A stretch of DNA of 64,000 nucleotides from Oleomonas cavernae. GTDB taxonomy: Bacteria; Pseudomonadota; Alphaproteobacteria; Zavarziniales; Zavarziniaceae. The stretch is from contig NZ_QYUK01000011.1 of assembly GCF_003590945.1 (NCBI RefSeq), forward strand, positions 896,001-960,000. The letters are read 5' to 3'. The notes under the pieces were generated by a model. It saw only the letters and a list, made by a program, of their open reading frames with translations, searched no databases and was not told where the DNA came from. The position numbers and the translations under genes were made by a program. This document shows, piece after piece, positions 8,267-17,671 of the stretch (positions within the stretch are counted from its first letter, which is position 1; each line of letters begins with the position of its first letter).

Positions 8267-10270
8267 ATGTCCGATTACGATGCCGAGGCTCTGCGCAAGC
8301 GCAGCCTCTCCTCCAGCAATACTTTCGAAGGGATGGTCGACGCCCATCTCAGCCGCCGCGGCTTCCTGGTCGGTGCCGTTGCCGCGACCGCTGCTGCCTC
8401 GTCGGTTCTGACCGTCGGTTTCCCGACGGAAGCCCTGGCCGCGACCGGCTTCGTCGCCGTCGCCGAAACCAAGGCCGACACGATTACCGTCCCGACCGGC
8501 TACGGCTTCAACACGCTGCTGGCCTGGGGCGACCCGCTGTTCTCGGGCGACGCTGCCTGGGGCACCGGCGCCGGCGAAGTGAACGGCACCAACCTGACCG
8601 CCGATCAGCAGGAACGTCGCGTCGGCTTCAACCACGACATGCTGGCCCTGTTCGCCAACCCGATCGGTTCGCCGGCCAGCGCGGGCGGCCAGCCGCACGG
8701 CGCCTATATCGCGGCCTTCAATCAGGAATACACCACCGGCACCGACATGTTCCCCGGCTACAGCGCGGCTTCGGCCTCGCGCAACACCGTGGATGTGGAA
8801 ATCGCCGCCCACGGCATCACCATCGCCGGCATCCGCCTCGTCGGCGGCACCTGGACCCATGACGTCGGCATGCGCGTCGGCGATGTCGCCGAAGGCGCGC
8901 TGGTCGCCCGCCGCATCACCGGCAACACCCGCTTCACCTTGGACGGCCCGGCCAAGGACGATCCCCGCCTGGCGGGTGCCGTCGCCGGCACCTTCAACAA
9001 CTGCGCCGGCGGCTTCACGCCCTGGGGCACCTATCTGTCGGCCGAAGAGAACTTCAACCAGTACTTCGCCAACCTCAGCACCCTGCCGGCCGGCACGACC
9101 AAGGCCAACTACCAGATCCTGGGCATGAGCAACGGCGCCACGTCGCGCCGCTGGGAAAAGTACCACGATCGCTTCGACCTGGCGAAGATGCCCAACGAAG
9201 GCTTCAAGTACGGCTGGATCATCGAGGTCGACCCCTACGACCCGACCCGCCGCCCGGTGAAGCACACCGCCCTGGGCCGCTTCAAGCACGAGTGCGCCAC
9301 CATCGTCGTGCAGTACCCGACGGGTGCCGCCAAGGGCAAGGTCGTGGCCTATTCGGGTGACGACCAGCAGTTCGACTATGTCTACAAGTTCGTCACCGAC
9401 GGCACCTTCGACCGCGAAACCCCGCGCGCCAAGGCCCACTTCTCGCTGCTGTCGGCCGGCACGCTCTACACGGCGAAGTTCAATGCCGATGGCACGGGCG
9501 AGTGGCTGCCGCTCACCCACGCCAATGTCGACAGCAAGGCCGCCGGCGCCTTCGCCGACCAGGCCGACATCTGCATCCGCACCCGCGAAGCCGCGGACGT
9601 GCTGGGCGCCACCCCGATGGACCGCCCGGAAGACGTCGAAGCCCCGCACGATCCGGTGACCTTTGCCGGCACGGGCAAGGTCTTCGTGGTCTGCACCAAC
9701 AACAGCAACCGCGGCGGCTCGGCCACGGCGGCCAATCGCCCGGGCACCGGCACCGTCCGCTCGTCGGCGGCTGATGCGGCCAACCCGCGCAACAACAACC
9801 GCACGGGTCACATCGTGCAGATCACCGAGGACGGCAACGACCACACCTCGACCACCTTCACCTGGTCGCTCTACCTGCTGGCAGGTGACCCGAAGGCGGC
9901 CAGCGGCGCGGTCGGCGATGTCAAGGACACGTTCTTCGGCGACCGTTTCGGCTCGCCCGACAACATCACCTTCGACAACCGCGGCCTGCTGTGGATCGCG
10001 ACCGACGGCAACCCGAACAGCTTCGCCAGCAATGACCAGGTCCTGTGCACGGAAATCGCCGGCAACGGCAAGGTCCGCGTGAAGCGCTTCCTGGTCGGCC
10101 CGTTCGGCTGCGAGGTCTGCGGCCCGCTGTTCTCGCCCGACAACACGACCTTCTTCTGCAACATCCAGCATCCGGGCGAAGACGGCCAGGCCAGCACCTT
10201 CCCGAATGGCCAGAAGCGTCCGGTCATGGTCGCCGTGCGCCGCACCGACGGCGGCATCATCGGGAGCTGA
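8267..10270 (+). CDS. phoX: PhoX family alkaline phosphatase, copy 2
   Basis: The 667-residue paralogue of the preceding gene has the same architecture: Tat signal (SRRGFLVGAVAATAAA), the CAGGFTPWGTYLSAEEN signature from C246, and the same C-terminal end. Differences are scattered over the whole length, so the duplication is not recent. Both copies keep the ligand residues, so both should be active. They may differ in substrate or metal preference; that is inference. It has its own promoter-like region. Confidence 0.92.
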   Translation: MSDYDAEALRKRSLSSSNTFEGMVDAHLSRRGFLVGAVAATAAASSVLTVGFPTEALAATGFVAVAETKADTITVPTGYGFNTLLAWGDPLFSGDAAWGTGAGEVNGTNLTADQQERRVGFNHDMLALFANPIGSPASAGGQPHGAYIAAFNQEYTTGTDMFPGYSAASASRNTVDVEIAAHGITIAGIRLVGGTWTHDVGMRVGDVAEGALVARRITGNTRFTLDGPAKDDPRLAGAVAGTFNNCAGGFTPWGTYLSAEENFNQYFANLSTLPAGTTKANYQILGMSNGATSRRWEKYHDRFDLAKMPNEGFKYGWIIEVDPYDPTRRPVKHTALGRFKHECATIVVQYPTGAAKGKVVAYSGDDQQFDYVYKFVTDGTFDRETPRAKAHFSLLSAGTLYTAKFNADGTGEWLPLTHANVDSKAAGAFADQADICIRTREAADVLGATPMDRPEDVEAPHDPVTFAGTGKVFVVCTNNSNRGGSATAANRPGTGTVRSSAADAANPRNNNRTGHIVQITEDGNDHTSTTFTWSLYLLAGDPKAASGAVGDVKDTFFGDRFGSPDNITFDNRGLLWIATDGNPNSFASNDQVLCTEIAGNGKVRVKRFLVGPFGCEVCGPLFSPDNTTFFCNIQHPGEDGQASTFPNGQKRPVMVAVRRTDGGIIGS

Positions 10271-10291
10271 TCGTCCCGGCAATCAATAGCG

Positions 10292-10328
10292 AAGGGCCCG
10301 GTGGCGACACCGGGCCCTTTGTTTTTTT
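10292..10328 (+). terminator. Rho-independent terminator after phoX copy 2
   Basis: AAGGGCCCGGTG pairs with CACCGGGCCCTT around a GCGA loop and is followed by TGTTTTTTT. It isolates the phoX pair from the RTX gene. Confidence 0.9.
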
Positions 10329-10489
10329 GGTTGCTGCCGAGGCGCGAATCTACCGGCACAATTTCGTCGGAAATAAGCAACCGTCCGGTCACGCCCCTGT
10401 AAACACCCGCTGCCAGCATCGCGCGGATTCGAGGGGCCCATTCCGGCCCCCGGCCAATCGACGTTTGTTGTAATCGGGGGCGCTTCATC

Positions 10490-13400
10490 ATGTCGACCGT
10501 CTATCACGACCTCAGTTCCGGCGCCTTGCAGCAGGACTGGAGCAATGCCGGCCAGATCACGGCCAACGACGACTGGTCGGGCGTGCCCAGCATCCAGGGC
10601 TTCCTGGGCGACATCGATGCCGGCAGCCCGACGGCGGTCGACCCGCGCACCCTGACCGGCGCCAGCTCGGGCGCGGTCGACGTGATCGCCAACCAGACCG
10701 CGCCCAACACCCTGAGCAACGGCGGCGTGGCCGAATTCGCCATCACCGACCCGACCATCGCCCTCAACGGCTCGGGCACCGCCGATGCGCCGGCCATCGT
10801 GCTGTATCTCGATGCGACCGGTCAGCAGGATGTCCGCGTCCAGTTCAATGCCCGTGACATCGACGGCTCGGCCGACAATGCCGCGCAGCCCATCGCCGTC
10901 CAGTACCGCATCGGCGACAGCGGCACCTGGACCAATGTCACCGGCGGCTACAATGCCGACGTGACCACGGCGAACACCGCGACCCAGACCACCGCCTTCG
11001 ACGTGACCCTGCCCAGCGACGCCGACGGCCAGTCGCAGATCCAGGTCCGCATCCTGACCACCAATGCGGCCGGCAACGACGAATGGGTCGGCATCGACGA
11101 CATCAACGTCTCCAGCGATCCCCTGACCGGCAGCGACACCACCGTGTCGATCAGTGATGCGACGATCACGGAAAACGATTCGGGCACCCAGACCCTGAAC
11201 TTCACCGTGACGCGCAGCGATGCGGACGGCGCCTTCTCGATCGATTACGACACGACGGACGGCACGGCCGCGGCGGGCAGCGATTATGTCGCCGGCAACG
11301 GCACCCTGAACTTCACCGCCGGCGGCGCCCTGACCCAGCAGGTCTCGATCACCATCAACGGCGACGACGACATCGAGGCGAACGAGACCTTCACGGTCGA
11401 CCTGTCCAACATCATCAACACCACGGGCACGGCGGTCGTCGGCGACGGCACCGCCACCGGCACGATCACCAACGACGATGTCGCCCTGACCCTGATCTCG
11501 ACCATCCAGGGCGCCGGCAGTGCCAGCACCATGGTCGGCCAGACGGTGACGATCGAGGCGATCGTGGTCGGCGACTTCCAGAACGGCGACGCCGACACCG
11601 GCCGCAACCTGAACGGCTTCTACCTCCAGGAAGAAGGCGCCGACTGGGACGCCAACGCGCTGACCTCGGAAGGCATCTTCGTCTTCCAGGGCGCCACCGA
11701 TGTGCAACTGGGCGACCGGGTGCAGGTCACCGGCACGATCAGCGAATATTTCGGCCTGACCGAGTTCACCGCCACCAGCGTCAACGTGGTTGAGGCCGGC
11801 GCGGTTGCCGATGTGCAGGATCTCGCGGTCGAGATCGACCTGCCCGGTGCCGCAGTCACCCTCAACCAGGATGGCGACTATCAGCCCGACCTCGAGGCCT
11901 ATGAGGGCATGCTGGTCAAGCTGCCCGATACCCTGACCATCACCGAGCAGTTCAACCTTGACCGCTTCAATGAGATCAAGCTGGTCGAGGGCGAGCGTCC
12001 GGCCAGCTTCACCCAGGACAACGCCCCCGACCAGGCAGGCTACCAGGCGCATCTGGAAGAACTGGGCAGCCACACCATCACCTATGACGACGGCCTGAAC
12101 ACCCAGAACCAGCCTATCAGCAACCTGGACGGCTTTGCCGGCTACGACACCGACAGCGCCCCGCGCATGGGCGACACCGTGACCGGCCTGACCGGCGTGC
12201 TCGATTACCAGTGGGCCGGTGCCTCGGCCAGCGGTGCCACTTGGCGCATCCGCTCGGTCGAGAACGGCGACAACACTTTCGTCTCCTCGGGTCCCCGCGA
12301 GGACAGCCCGGCCGACACCGGCGGCACGCTCACGGTCTGCAGCCTGAACGTGTTGAATTACTTCGCGACCCTGGACGACGGTTCGATGACCGCCAACGGC
12401 CTGGAGCCGCGCGGCGCCAACGACGCAACCGAATTCACCCGCCAGACCGACAAGCTGATCACCGCGCTGGTGGATATCGACGCCGACCTGTTCAGCCTGG
12501 TCGAACTCGAAAACAACTTCCTCCCCGGTGCCTCGGGCAACTCGCTTGAATACCTGTGCAACCAACTCAATGCCGAGCTGGGCAGCGACATCTATGACTG
12601 GGTGAACCCCGGCACGCAGTTCGTCGGCGGCGACGCGATCGCGCCGGGCTTCCTCTACAAGACGGATACTCTGCAGGTTTCTACCGGCACCACTGTCGAA
12701 ACCCTGAGCGACAGCGACCTGCCCGGTCTCGGTCTCGGCAACCTGCTGACCGAGAGCACCATCGGCCATGTTTTTGACGGCGAAAACACCAGCCGTCACT
12801 CGCTGGCGGTGACCTTCACCGAGCTTGCGACGGGCGGCGAGTTCACCGCCGTTGCCAACCACCTGAAGTCCAAGAGCGGGGCCGGCACCGGCGAGGATGC
12901 CGACCAGTTGGACGGCCAGGGCGGCTGGTCGCAGCAGCGCGAACTGGCGGCAGAGGCCCTGGCCGCCTGGATCGCCAGCGATCCCACCAACTCTGGCGAT
13001 GACGATGTCCTGCTGCTGGGCGATTTCAACGCCTATGCCATGGAAGATGCCATCGCCATTCTCGAGGCGGCGGGTTATTTCAACCAGGCCCAGCCGGGCG
13101 ACCATTCCTATGTCTTCGACGGCCAGACCGGCACGCTCGACTACGTCTTCGCCAACGCCGACCTGGACGGCCAGATCACCGGCGCCACCAAGTGGCACAT
13201 CAACTCCGACGAAGCCGACGCGCTCGACTACAACCTCGACTTCGGCCGCGACCCGGCGATCTACGATGGCACCAGCCCGGTGCGCGTCTCCGACCATGAC
13301 CCGGTGATCGTCGGCATTGACCTGGCCGAATACACCATCCCGACCGCCGGCAGCGACGCCATCACGGCGACCACGGGCAACGACACGATCAACGCCCTGG

Positions 13401-14331
13401 GCGGCAACGACATTGTCCATGCCCTGGACGGCGACGACATCCTGACCGGCGGCCTGGGCGCCGACCAACTGTTCGGCGAGGGCGGCAACGACACCTTCGT
13501 CATCGTGCCGACGCCCTATGACGGCGCCGACCTCTATGACGGCGGCACGGCAGCGACACGCTGGACTTCAGCGCGGCGACCAGCCGGGTCACCGTGGTCC
13601 TGCCCGACAGCGGCCCGCTCGGCCTGGGCGCTGACACCATCACCAGCATCGAGAACCTGATCGGTGGCAGCGGCAACGACGTGTTCCGCGGCAACGCGGT
13701 GGCCAATTCCCTGCGTGGCAACGCCGGCGCGGATGCGCTCGTCGGCAACGACGGCGACGACCTGCTGCTGGGCGATGCCGGCGATGACCGGCTGGACGGC
13801 GGCCTGGGGGCCGACGAGGTGTCCGGCGGTGCCGACCACGACACGCTCTATGGTCGCCAGGGCAACGACCTGCTCGACGGCGGCGACGGCGATGACCTGC
13901 TCTACGGTGCGCAGGACAACGACGAGCTGGTCGGCGGCGCGGGCGTTGACACGCTCGATGGCAACTCCGGCAACGACGTGCTGGTGGGCGGCCTCGGTGC
14001 CGACCTCCTGAAGGGCGGCCAGGGCCTCGACCAGTTCGTCTTCGATACGTTCGACAGCATCGATACGATCAGCGACTTCGCGGTTCGCGGCAGCGTTCAG
14101 GACCAGATCGTCCTGGCCAAGTCCAGCTTCACGGGCTTTGCCGGCGCCACAGCGCAGGACCTGTTCACCGGCGGCTTCCTGCGCACCCAGGCGGCCGGTA
14201 CCACGACCGACCTGCAGGTCGACCTGGACGGCGGCGGCGACGACTACGTCACCTTCGCCAACTTCAATGGCAGCCTGACCGATGCGGTGATCGCCAGCCA
14301 CACCCTGCTGGTCGACAGCTTCCTGGTCTGA
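10490..14331 (+). CDS. Extracellular RTX nuclease/phosphatase (frameshifted as sequenced)
   Basis: Repaired length is 1280 residues. Domains in order: N-terminal beta domain (about 1-205), Calx-beta (about 212-325), OB-like domain (about 333-440), endonuclease/exonuclease/phosphatase domain (about 610-950), then glycine-rich RTX calcium repeats (GGNDxLxGxxGxD, from about 965) and a type I secretion-like tail. The EEP catalytic set is visible: VELEN (E672/E674), GDFNAY (from G844) and SDHD (934-937). This resembles ExeM/NucH-type secreted DNases. It lacks an N-terminal signal, as expected for type I secretion. The frame breaks near 13549; adding one G restores GTGSDTLDF and continuity. Next to the phoX pair it could free nucleotides from extracellular DNA. 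Confidence 0.85.
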
Positions 14332-14344
14332 GGCTAACGAGAAG

Positions 14345-14374
14345 CGCCCCGGCCACCTTGGCCGGGGCGTTTTT
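14345..14374 (+). terminator. Terminator after RTX nuclease
   Basis: CGCCCCGGCCA pairs with TGGCCGGGGCG around a 3-base loop and is followed by TTTTT. It also closes the convergent operon on the other strand, whose last stop is at 14376. Confidence 0.88.
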
Positions 14375-14375
14375 C

Positions 14376-15467
14376 TCAGGCGGCGAGGCGGGCGAGCAGG
14401 GCCAGCATCACCGATGCCTCGGGCATGGGCGTGATCGCGTCCAGCCGCTCGGGCACCATGGCGGCGACGTCGGGGTGCGAGGCGGTGCCGGGCGCGCCCA
14501 GCGGCCCGCGGAAGCCATGGTCGGCCCAGGCGATGTTCTGCAGCTCGCTGCTGGTCAGCGCTTCGATCAGCCCGTCGGCGCCGGGCTTCAGGCTCAGCAG
14601 CGGATGGGCGGAATAGACCGTCGGTACCGGGTAGAGCGCCACCGGCCGGTTGGCGCTTTTGGCGACCCGCACCCAGCGTTCGGGATCGGCGATGATCCAT
14701 TCGACCAGTTGGTTCTCATAGCCGACAACCATGGGATAGGCGCCCGGCCCGCCTGCCAGATAGTCCTCGAACAGGCTGCCCGAGGAATGGGACTTGTAGC
14801 CCATGCGGCGGAACAGGCTCTCGACGTCGCCGGCCACGCTGCCCAGCACGGCAGGCGTCGCCACATCCCCAGCCAGCAGGTTGGCGGCCAGGCCCGCGAA
14901 CATGAAGCCCGAATTGGACAGGTTGGGATCGGTCGCCGTGATCCGTGCCTTGCCGAACAGCTCGCCGACGCCCAGCGAGGCCCAGGTGGCATCGGCCAGC
15001 ACCGCCTTGAGGAAGGCCAGCAGGTCGATCGTGGCGTGACCGGCGGCGTCCCGTGCCGCCGTGCCGGCCTTGATCAGCCCGTCGACCACGTTGGACCAGG
15101 AATAGACCACGATGGGCGAATTGAGCACCACCTGCGACCGCCGCACCTGGACATTGTTCTCGCGGGCGATCTCGACCATCACCGAGGAGGACGGCCACAG
15201 GAAATCCGGGCTCTGGGCCAGCAATTCCGGGGCCCGGACCATTTCGACCGAGCCGGCCTGGCGCCCGTTCAGGGCAAAGCCGGCGCCGGCCAGGGCGTCG
15301 ATCGTCCTGGGGTTGGCCAGGAACGCCTTTTTCTCGCCGCCGACGAAACCGGTGAGCAGCGCGGGGTCGCGAAACAGTGGCGTGCCGCGCAGGTAGAGAT
15401 AGCCGCCGGTTGCCGCCGCGCTGGCCCCCACCAGGCCCAGGCCGAAGGCGCGCCGTGTCATGCTCAT
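14376..15467 (-). CDS. Membrane-anchored periplasmic solute-binding-like protein
   Basis: 363 residues. The N-terminus (TRRAFGLGLVGASAAATGGYLYL) is a Tat-like or uncleaved signal anchor. The rest resembles type 2 periplasmic binding proteins of the extracellular solute-binding class, with a conserved-looking SNSGFMFAGL loop. It overlaps the previous gene by 4 bases (ATGA) and is the last gene of a four-gene operon with TelA, a VWA protein and an XpaC-like protein. No permease or ATPase gene is nearby, so it may sense or scaffold rather than transport. Ligand unknown. Confidence 0.72.
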   Translation of the reverse strand: MSMTRRAFGLGLVGASAAATGGYLYLRGTPLFRDPALLTGFVGGEKKAFLANPRTIDALAGAGFALNGRQAGSVEMVRAPELLAQSPDFLWPSSSVMVEIARENNVQVRRSQVVLNSPIVVYSWSNVVDGLIKAGTAARDAAGHATIDLLAFLKAVLADATWASLGVGELFGKARITATDPNLSNSGFMFAGLAANLLAGDVATPAVLGSVAGDVESLFRRMGYKSHSSGSLFEDYLAGGPGAYPMVVGYENQLVEWIIADPERWVRVAKSANRPVALYPVPTVYSAHPLLSLKPGADGLIEALTSSELQNIAWADHGFRGPLGAPGTASHPDVAAMVPERLDAITPMPEASVMLALLARLAA

Positions 15468-16087
15468 CGCGCGGTCCCCATGTCTTCCTTCAGCGAGGAT
15501 TCGATCAGCCGCAGCTCGACATCGAGATCGGCCAGGTCGGTGTCGAGCAGCGAGTCCGAATAATGGCTGAAGGCATCTTCGAGCTTGGCGATGACCGCCT
15601 CGGTCTGGGTGATCCTGGCAGGGTCGGGCAGGCGCTTTTGTTCCAGCACGCCATAGCGTTCGGCAACGTCGCCGGCGGCCGGCAGGTAGTAGGTCAGGAA
15701 CCGCTGCACGGTGCTCAGGCGGTTGGCGTCCTGCTCGACCCCGGCGACGATCGACCGCGCGGTCGTGGCCAGCCGGCCGACCTGGGCCTTCACCGTGTCC
15801 TTGCGGATGCCCCGGGCGATTTCGCCCAGGCGCTCGATCTGGGGCGCGGCGTCGTTCAGCACCTTGCGCGCCAGGTCCAGCCGGCCGCGGGCGACGTTGG
15901 AGACATCGATGCCCTCGAACACCCGGCGGGGGGCAAAGGCGAAGACCAGCCCGGCAAAGGCGAGGGCGCCCACGCCCAGGGCGACGGCAAGCGGCACCTG
16001 TACGACAAAGACCAGCCCCGGGATCAGGATCGCGCTGACCAGGCCGGCGATGAGCCAATTGCGGTCGTCTGTGAACATTCCACCCAT
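15464..16087 (-). CDS. XpaC-like membrane protein (5-bromo-4-chloroindolyl phosphate hydrolysis family)
   Basis: 207 residues. Two adjacent transmembrane helices occupy residues 11-50 (WLIAGLVSAILIPGLVFVVQ and VALGVGALAFAGLVFAF). A long helical cytosolic part follows that looks coiled-coil (RLDLARKVLNDAAPQIERLG...). This two-helix plus coiled-coil layout matches XpaC-type proteins, which are commonly encoded beside TelA. The family name comes from a screening phenotype and does not establish an enzyme activity. It starts 8 bases after the VWA gene and overlaps the next gene. Confidence 0.72.
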   Translation of the reverse strand: MGGMFTDDRNWLIAGLVSAILIPGLVFVVQVPLAVALGVGALAFAGLVFAFAPRRVFEGIDVSNVARGRLDLARKVLNDAAPQIERLGEIARGIRKDTVKAQVGRLATTARSIVAGVEQDANRLSTVQRFLTYYLPAAGDVAERYGVLEQKRLPDPARITQTEAVIAKLEDAFSHYSDSLLDTDLADLDVELRLIESSLKEDMGTAR

Positions 16088-16095
16088 CCAGGCCG

Positions 16096-17667
16096 TCAGT
16101 TATAGCCGCGTGCGGCCCTGAAGGCACCGGTGAGATCCTTGGCCCCGTCGAAAACCCTGGCCCCGGTCGCCGCTGCCAGGGTGTCGAGCTGGCCGCGGTC
16201 GGCGTCGCCGAAGGTGATGCCGAAGATGGGGATGCGCTGGTCGCCCGGATCCCGGCTGGCCAGGAAGCTGTCGGGGTCGCCCTCGCTGCGGCCGTCGGTC
16301 ATGATCACGATCGCCGGCAGATAGTCGTCGGTGGCGAGCAGGGGCCTCATCCGGGTGTAGGCCTCGCGGACACAGGCATACATGTCGGTGCCGCCGCCCA
16401 CCCGGTGGCGGGTGGCCTGGGCCAGCAGGCTGGCCTGATCGGCGGCCGTGCCGCTGCCGTTCCACACGGCGGCAACGTCGCCGCTGAAGGGAATGACGAA
16501 GATGCGGTCCTTGGGCGACCATTGCACCAGCACCTCCGCGGCCCGTTCGGGCGTGAACAGGAAGCTGATGGCCTGGCGCAGCGCGCTTTCGCCCTCGCCC
16601 TGCATGCTGCCCGAGAAATCCAGGCACAGGGCGGTCAGCGACGGCCGGCGCAAGGCCTCCTGGTACAGCGTCAGCGCCTTGTGGATGACCGCCGGCTCGG
16701 GCATCTGCACCGCGGTGACGAGGCGGGCGGGATCGAAGTTCCAATCGGGCTCCGGCTTGGCCTGGGCGGCCCGGCCCAGAGCGATGCGCCGCCCGGTCTG
16801 GGCGATCTGCGCCTGGATTGGCGAGGTGAGCAGATGGGCCTGGAGTTCGACGAAGAAATCCTCGACCTCCTTGCCCCGGCCGCGGCCGAGGAAGCCCAGG
16901 GGCGAGTCGGCGATCGAGACGCCGTCGCCGGGATAGACCGCCCACAGGGGTTCGCGGCCCTTGGCGCGCAGGCGGTCGTTGGTCTCCTTCAGCACCGCCT
17001 CGTAATTCCACATGGCATCATAGGTGGCACCCTTGTCGAAGGCGTCGACATAGAGCTCGGCGAGCCAGCCGCTGGAACCCGAAGACCGCTCCACCCCGTG
17101 CAGCAGGCGGGTGACCTGGTCCAGGGTGGCGGGATCGTCGAGGTCGCCGGCTTCCAGCACCGGCTTGCCCCGCGCCGCCGCCAGCATGGCGAGATAGGCG
17201 CTGGCGCCCGAATTGGACTGGGTGGCAGAGGTCATGAGGAAGCGCAGGTCGCCGGCGTCGACGGCCTTGAGGATATCGGCCGTGCTGACCGGGCCCTTGG
17301 TCCAGCCCAGGGCCTCGGCCTTGGCCTTGCGCACGCCCAGCACCACCGGGTTCTGCGAGATCGATTGCAGGTGGGTGACCCGGCGCTGGGTATCGAACAG
17401 GTCGATCCAGATGCTCGAGGCGGGCCAGACCGCGTCGACCGTCGCCTCCTGCCCGGGCCGCAGCCCCAGGCCGATATCGAGCGAACCCAGGTAGGTTACG
17501 CTGCACGCGATACCCTTATCGTCGCAGAAGGCCTTGACGATCGGCTCCAGCACCTGGTTCTCGGAACCCGCGACGATCTTGAATTCGAACTTGGGGCTGT
17601 CGTCGCAGGCATTGAGGAGAAAGGCGGCCGAGAGCAGGGCGGCGAGGCGGAGGATCAGCATGGGCAT
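16096..17667 (-). CDS. Lipoprotein with solute-binding and VWA domains
   Basis: 523 residues. A lipobox (SAAFLLNAC, C21) marks an exported lipoprotein. Residues about 28-320 form a periplasmic binding-protein domain (VAGSENQVLEPIVKAF; SATQSNSGASAYL loop). Residues about 340-515 form a von Willebrand A domain with a MIDAS: DFSGSM at 350-355, GGGTDMYA and MTDGRS. VWA domains bind partners through a metal ion. The fusion suggests a surface or periplasmic assembly factor that reads a ligand. It sits 4 bases after TelA, so all four genes are probably one transcript. Confidence 0.85.
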   Translation of the reverse strand: MPMLILRLAALLSAAFLLNACDDSPKFEFKIVAGSENQVLEPIVKAFCDDKGIACSVTYLGSLDIGLGLRPGQEATVDAVWPASSIWIDLFDTQRRVTHLQSISQNPVVLGVRKAKAEALGWTKGPVSTADILKAVDAGDLRFLMTSATQSNSGASAYLAMLAAARGKPVLEAGDLDDPATLDQVTRLLHGVERSSGSSGWLAELYVDAFDKGATYDAMWNYEAVLKETNDRLRAKGREPLWAVYPGDGVSIADSPLGFLGRGRGKEVEDFFVELQAHLLTSPIQAQIAQTGRRIALGRAAQAKPEPDWNFDPARLVTAVQMPEPAVIHKALTLYQEALRRPSLTALCLDFSGSMQGEGESALRQAISFLFTPERAAEVLVQWSPKDRIFVIPFSGDVAAVWNGSGTAADQASLLAQATRHRVGGGTDMYACVREAYTRMRPLLATDDYLPAIVIMTDGRSEGDPDSFLASRDPGDQRIPIFGITFGDADRGQLDTLAAATGARVFDGAKDLTGAFRAARGYN

Positions 17668-17671
17668 GAGG

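Noticed and set aside
5888-13468. Very long open frames on the minus strand opposite phoX and the RTX gene (about 700-1060 codons)
   Set aside because: They mirror codon-biased GC-rich genes, encode low-complexity Gly/Arg/Val-rich peptides with no domain, and have no ribosome sites. They are antisense shadows.
14376-15467. ABC importer operon
   Set aside because: A binding protein is present but no permease or ATPase occurs on either side, and the neighbours are TelA/XpaC/VWA genes.
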